A stretch of DNA of 64,000 nucleotides from Planctomycetales bacterium ZRK34 (GTDB lineage Bacteria > Planctomycetota > Phycisphaerae > Phycisphaerales > Zrk34): positions 186,001-250,000 of the forward strand of contig CP050848.1 in NCBI GenBank assembly GCA_014873095.1. The letters run 5' to 3'. A model generated the notes under the pieces. That model was not told where the DNA came from and did not search any database. It saw only the letters and a program-made list of their open reading frames with translations. A program made the translations under genes and the position numbers. Below are positions 44,330 to 53,142 of the stretch, in pieces; the first letter of the stretch is position 1, and the number at the start of each line of letters is the position of its first letter.

Positions 44330-45133
44330 ATGACGTTCAAGCATTACATTTCATCACACACGCTGGCGGCTGCGGTCGTGCTGTTGTCACTGTGCGTCGC
44401 GACCTTCGCACAGGACGCTGAAAAACCTGCCAACGGCCAGGCGCTGGGGACGACGATCACCAGCGTCGAGGGCATCGTGCAGGTTCGCCAGGCTGAGGAC
44501 CAGCCATGGCAGATGGCCAAGGCCGGGATGAACCTGGCCCAAGGCGCCGAGTTTCGCACCGGCCCGCGATCCAAGGTGCAGTTCAAGGTCGGCGATACGC
44601 AGACCATCACCCTCGACCGCCTCGGCGTGATCAAAGTCCTCGACGCGATCAAGTCCAACGGCAAGGTCACCACCGACCTGGGCATGAAGTACGGCCGCAG
44701 CGAACTGAAGGTCGAAGCCGGCGGCGTCGAGCACGAATCGCAGATTCACTCGACCAGTTCGACGCTGGCTGTCCGCGGGTCGTCCGGCGTCATGCAGAAC
44801 GATGCGTTCGGCTCGACCGCCTGGTGTACGCAGCACTTCGCTTACGTGCAGATGTACGGCCGCGGCGGGCGACTGGTCAACATCGACCTGCCCCAGTCCG
44901 TGATCACCAACAGCCAGGACCTGAGTCCGATTCTCACAGCCCTGTTTGCGAATGCTTTCCGCCCGCTGCAGATGTCGACCACCTCGACCGAAGAGATGCT
45001 TTTCGCCCGGTTCCCCAACGGTCGCTTCCAGCAGCGTTTCCTCTGGGTGGACTCGCTACCCGCCTCGGACAAGGCCATGGACGGATTCTACGACTTTGAT
45101 CACCATGACTCGTTTGAGATCATACCGCAGTGA
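44330..45133 (+). CDS. FecR-domain exported protein 1
   Basis: A 267-residue protein starting at 44330 with GGGAG 6 bases upstream and a signal peptide ending 'VATFAQ'. Residues about 40-150 form a FecR domain: 'ITSVEGIVQVRQAEDQPW', 'GAEFRTGPRSKVQFKVGD' and 'LAVRGSSGVMQN'. There is no sigma partner beside it and no cytoplasmic anti-sigma segment, so this is a stand-alone periplasmic FecR domain. It is nearly identical over about 95 residues to the next gene. Downstream is a CHASE2 adenylate cyclase, a pairing that suggests periplasmic sensing. Confidence 0.85.
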   Translation: MTFKHYISSHTLAAAVVLLSLCVATFAQDAEKPANGQALGTTITSVEGIVQVRQAEDQPWQMAKAGMNLAQGAEFRTGPRSKVQFKVGDTQTITLDRLGVIKVLDAIKSNGKVTTDLGMKYGRSELKVEAGGVEHESQIHSTSSTLAVRGSSGVMQNDAFGSTAWCTQHFAYVQMYGRGGRLVNIDLPQSVITNSQDLSPILTALFANAFRPLQMSTTSTEEMLFARFPNGRFQQRFLWVDSLPASDKAMDGFYDFDHHDSFEIIPQ

Positions 45134-45214
45134 TGCATCGCTCCGCCTGTATTGACGTGGCCGGGATCATGAAGACATGGGTTTAAATTCGACTTCTTCC
45201 ATAAGCGTGGAAAC

Positions 45215-46513
45215 ATGACGATGACAAACTACCAACACATGACCATCGGCCTGATGATGATCGCCGCCTTGGCGATGACAACCGTCGCGCTGCACGCCGC
45301 CGACGAACCGGCCGCCGCTGAACCCGCTGAAAAACCTGCCGAGGCCGCCGCAGCGCAGCCTGCAGCGCGGGGCGCAGAACTGGCGACCCGCATCACTGCG
45401 GTAGAGGGTATCGTGCAGGTCCGGCAGGCCGAAGATCAGCCGTGGCAGATGGCCAAAGCGGGTATGAAGCTCAATGCCGGCGCCGAGTTCCGCACCGGCC
45501 CGCGATCCAAGGTGCAGTTCAAAGTCGGCGACACGCAGACCATCACCCTCGACCGCCTCGGCGTGATCAAGGTCGTCGATGCGATCCGTGCCAACGGCAA
45601 GGTCACCACCGACCTGGGCATGAAGTACGGCCGCAGCGAGTTGAAGGTCGAGGCCGGCGGACTTGAACACGAGTCGCGCATTCACGCGCCCGGCTCGACG
45701 CTGGCCGTCCGCGGGTCCGCCGGCGTGCTGCAGTCGGATTCGTTCACCTCGACCGCCTACTGCACCGAGCATGAAGCCAGCGTCGAGATGCGCGATCGGC
45801 GCTTTGGCCGCGTCGTCTACATTGAAATGCCCGAACCGGTCATCACCACCGATGAGCACGGCGATCCGATCCGCACTGCCATGATGTCCGACGCCTACAA
45901 CCCGCAGGCCTTCGGCTCCACGCCCAACGAGCAGGAACTGTTCGCCTCGAACCCCGACGGCAAGTTCCTCTTCGACAGCTTCCTCGGCAGCGGCGGGGTC
46001 GATCAGCACCGCGATGCCGCCTCGGCCATGGCCCAGATGAACAACATCTACGACATGGTCCACCAGGACAACGGCGGCGGCTCAATGATGGGCTCATTCA
46101 CCAGCGGTGTGCTGAACGTGTCGGTCGCCTTCGAATCCCTGGCGATGGGCAGTCCCGCCAACGTGAATCTCATTCTGACCATCCCCGGGCAGGGCAATCT
46201 CGGCCCCGGCATGGTGGATCCCAACGGCGTGTTCGTCCATGGCGGCAACGCCACCTCAACCGGAAGCGGAGATATCGTCGGCGAAACAATTATGGGCTCG
46301 TCGATGACGAATCTGCCGACCGGGACATACACCGCCATCCTCCAGAACCTCGGCACGGCCGACGCCTCGATTCTCTCGGTCCAGGCCCAGGGCGCCACCG
46401 GCGGCGGGGCCAACCAGGTCTTCGCCCAGCAGGCTGGCTTCACGGTAAACTCCGGCTCCAGCACCAACATCAACTTCACCGTGCCTGAGATGACCCCACC
46501 AGGCGGCACTTAA
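45215..46513 (+). CDS. FecR-domain exported protein 2 with beta-rich C-terminal domain
   Basis: A 432-residue protein. A signal peptide is followed by an Ala/Glu-Pro-rich spacer ('AAEPAEKPAEAAAAQPAA'). The FecR domain at about 55-165 shares 'GIVQVRQAEDQPWQMAKAGM' and 'FRTGPRSKVQFKVGDTQTIT' with the preceding gene. A unique C-terminal beta-sandwich-like domain (about 295-425) includes 'PANVNLILTIPGQGNLGPGM' and 'NLPTGTYTAILQNLGTADAS'. It lies 82 bp after FecR protein 1 and 38 bp before the cyclase gene. Role inferred as a periplasmic sensor or scaffold. Confidence 0.85.
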   Translation: MTMTNYQHMTIGLMMIAALAMTTVALHAADEPAAAEPAEKPAEAAAAQPAARGAELATRITAVEGIVQVRQAEDQPWQMAKAGMKLNAGAEFRTGPRSKVQFKVGDTQTITLDRLGVIKVVDAIRANGKVTTDLGMKYGRSELKVEAGGLEHESRIHAPGSTLAVRGSAGVLQSDSFTSTAYCTEHEASVEMRDRRFGRVVYIEMPEPVITTDEHGDPIRTAMMSDAYNPQAFGSTPNEQELFASNPDGKFLFDSFLGSGGVDQHRDAASAMAQMNNIYDMVHQDNGGGSMMGSFTSGVLNVSVAFESLAMGSPANVNLILTIPGQGNLGPGMVDPNGVFVHGGNATSTGSGDIVGETIMGSSMTNLPTGTYTAILQNLGTADASILSVQAQGATGGGANQVFAQQAGFTVNSGSSTNINFTVPEMTPPGGT

Positions 46514-46550
46514 TTCTGCCGCTGATCATTCGTGCTATGATCGCTCCATC

Positions 46551-49409
46551 ATGACCAGTGTTGAACGTCGACGCCTGTGGTACACCAGCTTGTTCGGGCT
46601 TGGACTGACGGCGCTGGTGCTTGCCGCATCGCTGGCCGGATGGCTCACGCCGATCGAACAGTGGCTTTATCATCGCCGCGCCCGCTATTGCCAGTTCTTC
46701 ACCCCCCCGCCGGACGATTCGCTGGTCCACCTGGACATCGACGACAGCGCCCTGGACATCATCGGCTCGTGGCCCTGGCCGCGCAGCTACCTGGCGGAGA
46801 TTCTCAACGAGCTGCACCGCGCCGATACTCGATCCGTCGCGCTCGACGTCATCTTCTCCGAGCCGCAGGAACCGCGCTACGAAATTGCCGATGACGGCAC
46901 GCCCGGCCGACTCATCCACGACGACCAGGTCTTCGCTGAGGCCATTCGGCGATTCGAGCGTGTGTTGATTCCCTTCAGCACGGAGTTGATCCCGCGTGCC
47001 AAGGACGAAGTCACCGACGCGCTGGAACACGTGCTGCGCAACAACCTCGAAATGTCCATCCCCGAAGCGCTGGCGGAAATCCAACGCCTCGGCTACAGCC
47101 CGCAGCAGATCGGCGAAGACTTCGATTCACGCTTCGTGGCGGCCCGCCGCGAGGCGATGTTTGTGCGCATCAGCGCCGTGCTCAAACAGTCGCCGACCAT
47201 GACCCGCGACGAACTGGTCGCCAAGCTGCTGCCGCATGCCGACTCGCAAGTGAGCACGCCGACGGCGCGCGTGTTGGATCGACAGTTGCGGCGTGTTCAA
47301 TCGATGCTTGAATTGGAGGAGTACAGTCAACCGCTGCGTGCCGATCTGCCGGCCCTGATTCCGGGTCACGACGACCTGCCCCCGATCAAGGAGATTGCCG
47401 CCGCGGTGACCACCAGCGGTTATGTCAGCTACCTGCCGTTCAGCGACGGCGTGATGCGGGCGGTTCCGCTGTGGCTGGAAGATCGCGGGCGGGTGTATCC
47501 GCAGTTCGCCCTGTCGCTGGCCTGCCTGACGCTCGGGGTCGACATCCGCAACGTGATCATCACGCCGGACAGTGTGCACATCCCCCGCCCCGGGCGCGAG
47601 GATCTGATCATCCCCACGCGCCGGCATTACGTTTCGGCGCTGGGTAAAACATACGGCGGTTTCATCGAGGTGCCCTGGTTCGGACCGGTCGAGCACTGGG
47701 CCTACATGTACGACTGGCCGAACTATCAACAGCCGCGCCGTCACGTCCCGCTGGCAGTGGTCTGGACGGCCGTGGAATCACGCCGTCGCATCGAGAACAA
47801 CAACCAGGCCATCGATCGGGGATTGTTACGCATTTACGCCCTGTTGAACCCCGCCGATGCGAAAAAACTGGCGGACAACCCACCTCCGCTCAATGACATC
47901 CAGACGCGCCGCGAGCTTGCAGAGTCTGCGCTCAAGGAAGCGAAGATCTGGAGCGATACATTCAAGCAGATGTCCGAGGCGGAATTCGAACAGTATCTGG
48001 CGGAGATCCCCGACCCGGTCGAACGCGAGAACTATCGCCTGTTCGTCAACGCGACGCGCACGCTGCCTGTGCTGGTCGAAGAATCTGAGCAACTTAGCAA
48101 AGACCTGGTTGCTCAGCGTGACAAAATCCGCGCCATCTTCGAAGACAAGGCGGCGCTGATCGGGTGGACCGCCACAGCCGCCATCGCCGACTTTGTGCCG
48201 ACATCGCTGCACGCCAAGTGCCCCGGCGTCGTGGTGCACGGCGTGATCTACAACGGCATCATGACCGGCGACGTGTGGCAGCCCGTGTCGATGTGGTTCG
48301 ACCCGCTGGCGCTGATTCTACTGGGGCTGTTGACGACGGTCGTCGTCAGCGGGCTGTCGCCGCTCTGGGGCACGATCGGGGCGATCGTCATCGCGGGTGG
48401 GTGGGGCGTGTTCAACGGCATCGTGCTGTTTGACTACGGCAACCTGATCTCCGAAGCCGGGGCGCCGCTGGTGACGGTCGCGCTGGTCTGGGCCGGCTGC
48501 ACCATGCTCCGATTCATCAGCGAACGCGCCGAGCGCGCCCGCATCACGCGCCGCTTCCGCAGTTACGTCGATCCGATGCTGGTCAACTTCGTCATCGACC
48601 ACCCCGAAAGCACCACGCTCAGCGGCGCCGAGCGCGAGTTGACGGTCGTGTTCACCGACCTGGCGGGTTTCACCAGCGTGTCGGAAAAGCTCGGCCGCGA
48701 AACGATCGGCATCATCAACGAATACATGGGCCTGATGGTGCCGCTGATCCGCCAGCACCACGGGTATGTCAACAAGTTTCTCGGCGACGGCATCATGTTC
48801 TTCTACGGCGCCCCGCGGGACAATCCCAAACACGCCATGGACGCGGTGCGCACGATCCTGCTGATGCAGCGCACGCTGGCTGATTTCAACAAGCGGTTGC
48901 TGTCGCGCGATCTGCCGGCCGTGAAGATGCGCGCCGGCGTGGCGACCGGGCACATGATCGTCGGCGACGCCGGCCCGCCCGACGCCAGTGACTACACCGT
49001 GCTCGGCGACACCGTCAACCTCGCCGCGCGACTCGAATCGGCCAACAAGGCCACCGGCACGTTGATGATGCTCAACGACCGCACCGTCGAGCAACTCGAT
49101 GACCGCTACCTCGTCCGTCCGCTGGGCCGCCTGCAGGTCGTCGGCAAGACCGAAGGCGTCATGGTGTACGAACCGCTGGCCGAAAGCGCCGCCGCCACCG
49201 ACGCTCAACACCGCTATGTCGAGCTGACCGAGGCTGTGTTCAAAGCGTATTGCGACGGCGACTTCGACGCCTGCCAACGCGCCGCCGACGCCCTCGACGA
49301 AGCCTTCGGCCCGTCGAAACTGACGACGCTTTACCGTGACAGTTGTCAGTTCTACGACGCCAACGATCGCGCCGACTTCGCCGGCCAGATCGTGCTGTCG
49401 AGCAAGTGA
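46551..49409 (+). CDS. CHASE2-domain class III adenylate/guanylate cyclase
   Basis: A 952-residue membrane protein. A first transmembrane helix ('LFGLGLTALVLAASLAGWL') leads into a large extracytoplasmic CHASE2-type domain (about 45-590; 'LVHLDIDDSALDIIGSWPWP'). Three more membrane segments follow at about 585-665 and then a C-terminal cyclase domain. That domain has both metal Asp residues, in 'VVFTDLAGFTS' (about 702) and 'KFLGDGIMFFYG' (about 746), and 'VLGDTVNLAARLESANK'. It should make cAMP or cGMP in response to an envelope signal. It closes the porin-FecR operon. Confidence 0.9.
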   Translation: MTSVERRRLWYTSLFGLGLTALVLAASLAGWLTPIEQWLYHRRARYCQFFTPPPDDSLVHLDIDDSALDIIGSWPWPRSYLAEILNELHRADTRSVALDVIFSEPQEPRYEIADDGTPGRLIHDDQVFAEAIRRFERVLIPFSTELIPRAKDEVTDALEHVLRNNLEMSIPEALAEIQRLGYSPQQIGEDFDSRFVAARREAMFVRISAVLKQSPTMTRDELVAKLLPHADSQVSTPTARVLDRQLRRVQSMLELEEYSQPLRADLPALIPGHDDLPPIKEIAAAVTTSGYVSYLPFSDGVMRAVPLWLEDRGRVYPQFALSLACLTLGVDIRNVIITPDSVHIPRPGREDLIIPTRRHYVSALGKTYGGFIEVPWFGPVEHWAYMYDWPNYQQPRRHVPLAVVWTAVESRRRIENNNQAIDRGLLRIYALLNPADAKKLADNPPPLNDIQTRRELAESALKEAKIWSDTFKQMSEAEFEQYLAEIPDPVERENYRLFVNATRTLPVLVEESEQLSKDLVAQRDKIRAIFEDKAALIGWTATAAIADFVPTSLHAKCPGVVVHGVIYNGIMTGDVWQPVSMWFDPLALILLGLLTTVVVSGLSPLWGTIGAIVIAGGWGVFNGIVLFDYGNLISEAGAPLVTVALVWAGCTMLRFISERAERARITRRFRSYVDPMLVNFVIDHPESTTLSGAERELTVVFTDLAGFTSVSEKLGRETIGIINEYMGLMVPLIRQHHGYVNKFLGDGIMFFYGAPRDNPKHAMDAVRTILLMQRTLADFNKRLLSRDLPAVKMRAGVATGHMIVGDAGPPDASDYTVLGDTVNLAARLESANKATGTLMMLNDRTVEQLDDRYLVRPLGRLQVVGKTEGVMVYEPLAESAAATDAQHRYVELTEAVFKAYCDGDFDACQRAADALDEAFGPSKLTTLYRDSCQFYDANDRADFAGQIVLSSK

Positions 49410-49440
49410 TACCCGCGAAAGACTCATTCACGACGAACCC

Positions 49441-49518
49441 ATAGCCGGGCCGCTACGCGGCCCTGGTCTTCTCTGTGCGATGGATGCTCGGACCAGGGCC
49501 GCGTAGCGGCCCGGCTAT
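49441..49518. repeat. Perfect 28-bp inverted repeat
   Basis: Arms 49441-49468 and 49491-49518 are exactly complementary over 28 bp (starting ATAGCCGGGCCGCTACGCGG), around a 22-base loop. It fills the convergent gap between the cyclase gene and the pseudopilin-like gene of cassette A. It could form a very stable hairpin acting as a two-way terminator, or be a dispersed repeat. Confidence 0.95.
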
Positions 49519-49528
49519 TATGGTCAAT

Positions 49529-50266
49529 CTATTCGCTGGCCAAGTACAGTTCCCACGCCACGTCGGCCTGCTCGTTGTAAGGACCGACATGACCGTCGAG
49601 AAAGAGAATGTTCTTGTAGCCGTCGTGGCGAAAGTCAGGGATGTTGGTCAGCGTACCGAACCAGTTGCTGCCGTTGCGTATCGAGAAATGCACGTAGCCG
49701 TTGATGTCCATGCTGGCGATGGATGGGCCGAGTTCGCTGAAAAAGATGATGCGATCGAGGCCCACCTGGCGCGAGCGGCTGATCGGCTCGATCATGTAGG
49801 CATAGTTGTTGGGGTTATCGGCGGTCGAGGCATAGACCGCGTTGTTCATACTGACCTTGTTGTGCATCCACGCAAAGGTGTTTTCAGCGTAGGAGCGTGT
49901 GCTGACCCCCGTGCCGTAGCGGATCGTCGACGGGCACCACAGCACGCCCGACTGGGCCAATTCGTTGGCCTCGGCCCAGGTCTGCGGCGGGTCTGAACCC
50001 GGGAACACGTACCGCCGCAGCAGGTGGTTCCACCAGTGCTGATTGAACGACACGTAAACATCGCCGAGTCGGGCCGGGGCGTAGTAGCGGTAGTCGTTGG
50101 CGTAGAGCGTCTGGGCGATCATGATCTGACGCAGGTTCGACCCGCACACGATCCGCCGCCCCGACTCGCGCGCCTTGCTCAGCGACGGCAGCAGGATCGA
50201 CACCAGCAGCGCGATGATCGCCACGACCACCAGCAACTCGATCAGTGTGAAAGCCCTGCGTTGCAT
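49529..50266 (-). CDS. Type II/IV pseudopilin-like protein, cassette A
   Basis: A 245-residue product started at 50266 so that the leader is 'MQRRA' and processing leaves '[20 protein letters not shown]', the prepilin peptidase/N-methylation helix. An ATG three codons earlier (50275) is possible. After the helix the body has the planctomycete pilin-like pattern '[20 protein letters not shown]'. Near the end '[16 protein letters not shown]' matches the H-x9-DG motif. Many such proteins exist in planctomycetes and their assembly role is unclear. It is the last gene of cassette A, 56 bp after the PEP-CTERM gene, with a hairpin between. Confidence 0.85.
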   Translation of the reverse strand: MQRRAFTLIELLVVVAIIALLVSILLPSLSKARESGRRIVCGSNLRQIMIAQTLYANDYRYYAPARLGDVYVSFNQHWWNHLLRRYVFPGSDPPQTWAEANELAQSGVLWCPSTIRYGTGVSTRSYAENTFAWMHNKVSMNNAVYASTADNPNNYAYMIEPISRSRQVGLDRIIFFSELGPSIASMDINGYVHFSIRNGSNWFGTLTNIPDFRHDGYKNILFLDGHVGPYNEQADVAWELYLASE

Positions 50267-50284
50267 GAAACCCATCCGTGCGAA

Positions 50285-50313
50285 GAAGCCCACGGATTCA
50301 ATCCGTGGGCTTC
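50285..50313. promoter_or_regulatory. Hairpin between PEP-CTERM and pseudopilin genes, cassette A
   Basis: GAAGCCCACGGATT and AATCCGTGGGCTTC are perfectly complementary over 14 bp around a single C. It lies between the PEP-CTERM stop (50323) and the pseudopilin start. A 29-nt hairpin of the same size, position and GAAGCC...GGCTTC ends occurs in cassette B. It may set the ratio of the two products by attenuation or RNA processing. Confidence 0.8.
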
Positions 50314-50322
50314 GGGTATGCA

Positions 50323-50964
50323 TCAGCGCCGACGGCGCACGAGCGCCAACCCGCCGAGACCGATCAGCATCGCCGAGGCCGGCTCGGGGATCACCTGCGT
50401 GACGGACACGTCATCGAACGTCGCTTGCGCGGTGGCGTTGGACGTGCTGTTGTTGCCGTAGCCGAGCAGGAGCAACAGGCGGAAATTCGTGGTCGTCGCG
50501 CCGGTGATCGTGAACGTTCTGGTCAACTGCGTCCAATCGGTATTGCCGATCGTGTACGAATGACCTTGCGCCCCGGTGCCGGTGTTCGTGGCATCCTGCT
50601 GGGCGATACGCAGAATGACCTGATCGTCGGCATCGAGGTTTTCCGTTTTGACCCAGAAGCTGATCTCAATTTCCTGGCCCTCCGTGACGGGAATCAACGA
50701 GGGATTGGTCAGGAACCAGCGATCGTTGCTCGTGGTCATCGGGTCCTGCAGGTAAACGGCTCGGCTGCCGGTATGGACATCCACGCCGGGCGTGCCGCTG
50801 GTGATGTACCCGGACGTCGCGCCGGAAGAGACATTGACACCCCAACCGGTCGGGTTGGTTCCGCCGCTTTCGAAGCCGGGGTTGGTCACGAGGTTCGCCC
50901 ACGTGGGCGAGGTGACCGCCAGCATCAGCGCGGCCATCGTCAGCAGGATTGACAGACGTTTCAT
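50323..50964 (-). CDS. PEP-CTERM protein of cassette A, paralogous to the regulator's C-terminus
   Basis: A 213-residue protein starting at 50964 with a strong AAGGAG site 7 bases upstream. The signal peptide ends 'TSPTWA', and the tail '[19 protein letters not shown]' with RRRR is a classic PEP-CTERM signal. The body is one beta-sandwich carbohydrate-binding-like domain ('[12 protein letters not shown]', '[15 protein letters not shown]', 'AVYLQDP'). It aligns throughout with the C-terminal domain of the FecR-like protein encoded just upstream: about 36 of the first 50 residues are identical. It follows that gene across a 76-bp gap, so it may also have its own promoter. Confidence 0.9.
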   Translation of the reverse strand: MKRLSILLTMAALMLAVTSPTWANLVTNPGFESGGTNPTGWGVNVSSGATSGYITSGTPGVDVHTGSRAVYLQDPMTTSNDRWFLTNPSLIPVTEGQEIEISFWVKTENLDADDQVILRIAQQDATNTGTGAQGHSYTIGNTDWTQLTRTFTITGATTTNFRLLLLLGYGNNSTSNATAQATFDDVSVTQVIPEPASAMLIGLGGLALVRRRR

Positions 50965-51040
50965 ATCGTTACTCCTTCTCGAGGGTTCAAACAACGACCG
51001 GTCGGACCGGCCGCGTCGTGGAACGGTGTGGAAGTATCGC

Positions 51041-52375
51041 TCATTCATGTCGGGCTCCTGTCGCATCCGCGTCGGGCAACCTGATCACCAGGGCGTCGTC
51101 GATGGTCGCCCTGGCCTGGTCGTGGGCCGATTCGTTGTCGCCGTGATTGAACACGAACAACAGGCGGAACTGCGTCGTGGCGGGGCTTTCGATCGTCAGA
51201 TCCAGTGACGCCAGAGTCCAATCGGTGTCGCCCTGGGCAATCACCTGCGTCTGGCTGCGTGTGCCGTTGCGCTGGGCGTCCATCTCGGCGATGCGAAGTT
51301 GGACCTTGTCATCAGGGTCCAGGTGTTCAGTCTTGATCCAGACTTCGAAGTGGAATGTCTGCCCGACCCGCGCGGGGATCAGGTTGGCATTGGTGGTGAA
51401 CCAGCGATCGTTGTCGGAACCGGGGCCCTGCAGGTAAACGGCACGATGACCGCTGTGCACATCGACGCCGGGCCGGCCGCTGGTGATGTACCCGTAGGTG
51501 GCGCCGTCGGCGACATTGACATGCCAGGCGTTCGGCGAATTGTCGCCATCCTCGAAGCCGGGGTTGTTCACGAGATTGGCCAGGCGTGTGGTTTCAGCGA
51601 GTTTGCCGGTCGAGTCGATGCGGCAGGCCTGACCGGCGACGATCATGCGCGCCTGCGACTGGCTGGCCAATTGGACCTGTCCCTCGGTGACAAACAATTC
51701 AGCCGCGCCGTGATCATCGACGATCACGGTGAACCGCGTGCCCAGGTCGATGATGCGAACATCGTTGGGCAGATGGACCGTAAATCCGTGAGCGCTCGGC
51801 GGTACAAACGCGCTGAGGCGCCCGCGGGTGAGGTAGCCGCTGTTGTCATCGGTCATGCCGAATGCACAGGGCCCGCTCAGATCGATCACCGCCCCGCGTT
51901 TGAACATCATCTGCATCGAACCCGAGCGCAGATCGAGCGTGCCGGGCCGCAGCGCGCCACCCAGCGTCGGCGTCGAATCATCCGTCAATACCGCATCCTG
52001 CGCGTGCGTCACGATCGCCACACCGGACGAGGCGATTGCCTCCCCGCGCTTTGACGAAGCGCCGTCGATCCAAATCATCTGCCACGCGCCGATCGCCAGC
52101 ACGATCATTGCCGCAAGAGCAAGCACCGCCCCCATGAGACGTCGGCGTGATGCGAAGCCAATCGGCTCGTCCGATGTCGTCACCTGCAACGGCTCGCGCT
52201 GCCACTGCAGATCGAACTGCAGCGTGGCGTGAAGTTCCATGTACTGAACATAAACCCGGCACAGCGCATCGTTGTCCGCCATGGCGTCAGCGATTCGCTG
52301 CATGCCGTCGTCATCGAGCCGCTGCTCGGCGAGCGCGGCGAGGTCAGCTTCGAATTGTGCAAGCAGATCACTCAC
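51041..52375 (-). CDS. FecR-like membrane anti-sigma/sensor, cassette A
   Basis: The start is GTG at 52375 because its GTGA overlaps the sigma gene's stop, as in cassette B. The 444-residue product has a cytoplasmic helical N-terminus (about 1-75, 'LLAQFEADLAALAEQRLDDD'), one transmembrane helix (about 80-100, 'GAVLALAAMIVLAIGAW'), a FecR domain (about 125-260; 'GAVIDLSGPCAFGMTDD', 'IIDLGTRFTVIVDD') and a C-terminal domain from about 270 that is a paralogue of the neighbouring PEP-CTERM protein ('NLVNNPGFEDG', 'GYITSGRPGVDVHSG'). By family it should hold the sigma factor inactive until an outside signal arrives. The domain copy suggests sensing of the same ligand. Confidence 0.85.
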   Translation of the reverse strand: MSDLLAQFEADLAALAEQRLDDDGMQRIADAMADNDALCRVYVQYMELHATLQFDLQWQREPLQVTTSDEPIGFASRRRLMGAVLALAAMIVLAIGAWQMIWIDGASSKRGEAIASSGVAIVTHAQDAVLTDDSTPTLGGALRPGTLDLRSGSMQMMFKRGAVIDLSGPCAFGMTDDNSGYLTRGRLSAFVPPSAHGFTVHLPNDVRIIDLGTRFTVIVDDHGAAELFVTEGQVQLASQSQARMIVAGQACRIDSTGKLAETTRLANLVNNPGFEDGDNSPNAWHVNVADGATYGYITSGRPGVDVHSGHRAVYLQGPGSDNDRWFTTNANLIPARVGQTFHFEVWIKTEHLDPDDKVQLRIAEMDAQRNGTRSQTQVIAQGDTDWTLASLDLTIESPATTQFRLLFVFNHGDNESAHDQARATIDDALVIRLPDADATGARHE

Positions 52376-52905
52376 GAGCGATCCTCCGCCACGATCGCCC
52401 GCTGTACACATGCCAGCAGGGCTTTACGGATGCGGTGCAGCGTCTGCGTGATCGATCCGACCGGGCGACCCAGCGATGCAGCCACATCCTGAATCGAACG
52501 CCCGTGTTCGTACCGGCGCGTCAGCAGGTCGCGCTGCTGGTCGGGCAGTTTGTCGATGCAGGTCCGCAGCGCCGACCGCCGCTGGTCATGACCCGGCGAC
52601 AGTTCAGCCGCCACGCCCGCCAGCCGCTCGATCAGCCCATCGTCAAAAACCAGCCGCTGACTCTCACGTCCCACATCGCGGCGATGGGCCAGCACCTGAA
52701 AATACGCCACGCGGCACGCCCAGCCGACAAAATCCTGCTTCGTGTCGTATTCCGCCGCCCGCCGGCAGAGCACAACATTGGTCTCCTGAAGAATATCGTT
52801 GGCCGCCCCGCCGCGCGGTTCGAGCGTGGCGATATACGCATAAAGTCGACTCTGACAGCCGGTTAGCCTCGCCACAAAATCTTCTGTCAGTTGGTGCGTG
52901 CTCAT
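52372..52905 (-). CDS. ECF sigma factor (Rhodopirellula/Verrucomicrobium type), cassette A
   Basis: A 177-residue sigma-70-like factor. Region 2 includes 'DILQETNVVLCRRAAEYD' and 'FVGWACRVAYFQVLAHRR'. Region 4 has 'LPDQQRDLLTRRYEHGRSIQ' and the closing 'TQTLHRIRKALLACVQR' typical of the Rhodopirellula/Verrucomicrobium family of short sigma factors. It should direct RNA polymerase to a small regulon, probably including its own operon. It overlaps the FecR-like gene by 4 bp (GTGA), pointing to translational coupling of the sigma factor with its inhibitor. First gene of cassette A. Confidence 0.92.
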   Translation of the reverse strand: MSTHQLTEDFVARLTGCQSRLYAYIATLEPRGGAANDILQETNVVLCRRAAEYDTKQDFVGWACRVAYFQVLAHRRDVGRESQRLVFDDGLIERLAGVAAELSPGHDQRRSALRTCIDKLPDQQRDLLTRRYEHGRSIQDVAASLGRPVGSITQTLHRIRKALLACVQRAIVAEDRS

Positions 52906-52976
52906 GCGCGCTCGGTCCCTTCATCTACAGGTACCGCGCCGGCCCCAAACCTCAACACGAAAACAGCAAATCCCAA

Positions 52977-53005
52977 AATATGTTGTCCCGTATCCCCTGT
53001 TTCAA
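52977..53005 (-). promoter_or_regulatory. Candidate promoter of cassette A
   Basis: In the AT-rich region upstream of the sigma gene the minus strand reads TTGAAA (53005-53000), a 17-base spacer, then CATATT (52982-52977). This resembles -35 and -10 boxes of the main sigma factor, about 72 bases before the start codon. The rest of 52906-53142 shows no gene. Confidence 0.35.
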
Positions 53006-53142
53006 CACGCCACATATATATTTGTTTTCAGTGAAAACTCATCTATTTTTACAGCCACAAGCTATTCATATTAAATGCTTTATTTCATATTATTCATGCG
53101 TTTTTGACTGAAACATATCCCGATCAGTCCATGGGCGGCGTT

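Noticed and set aside
48318..49427. A 369-codon open frame antisense to the cyclase domain
   Set aside because: Fully covered by the conserved cyclase frame; shadow of codon bias.
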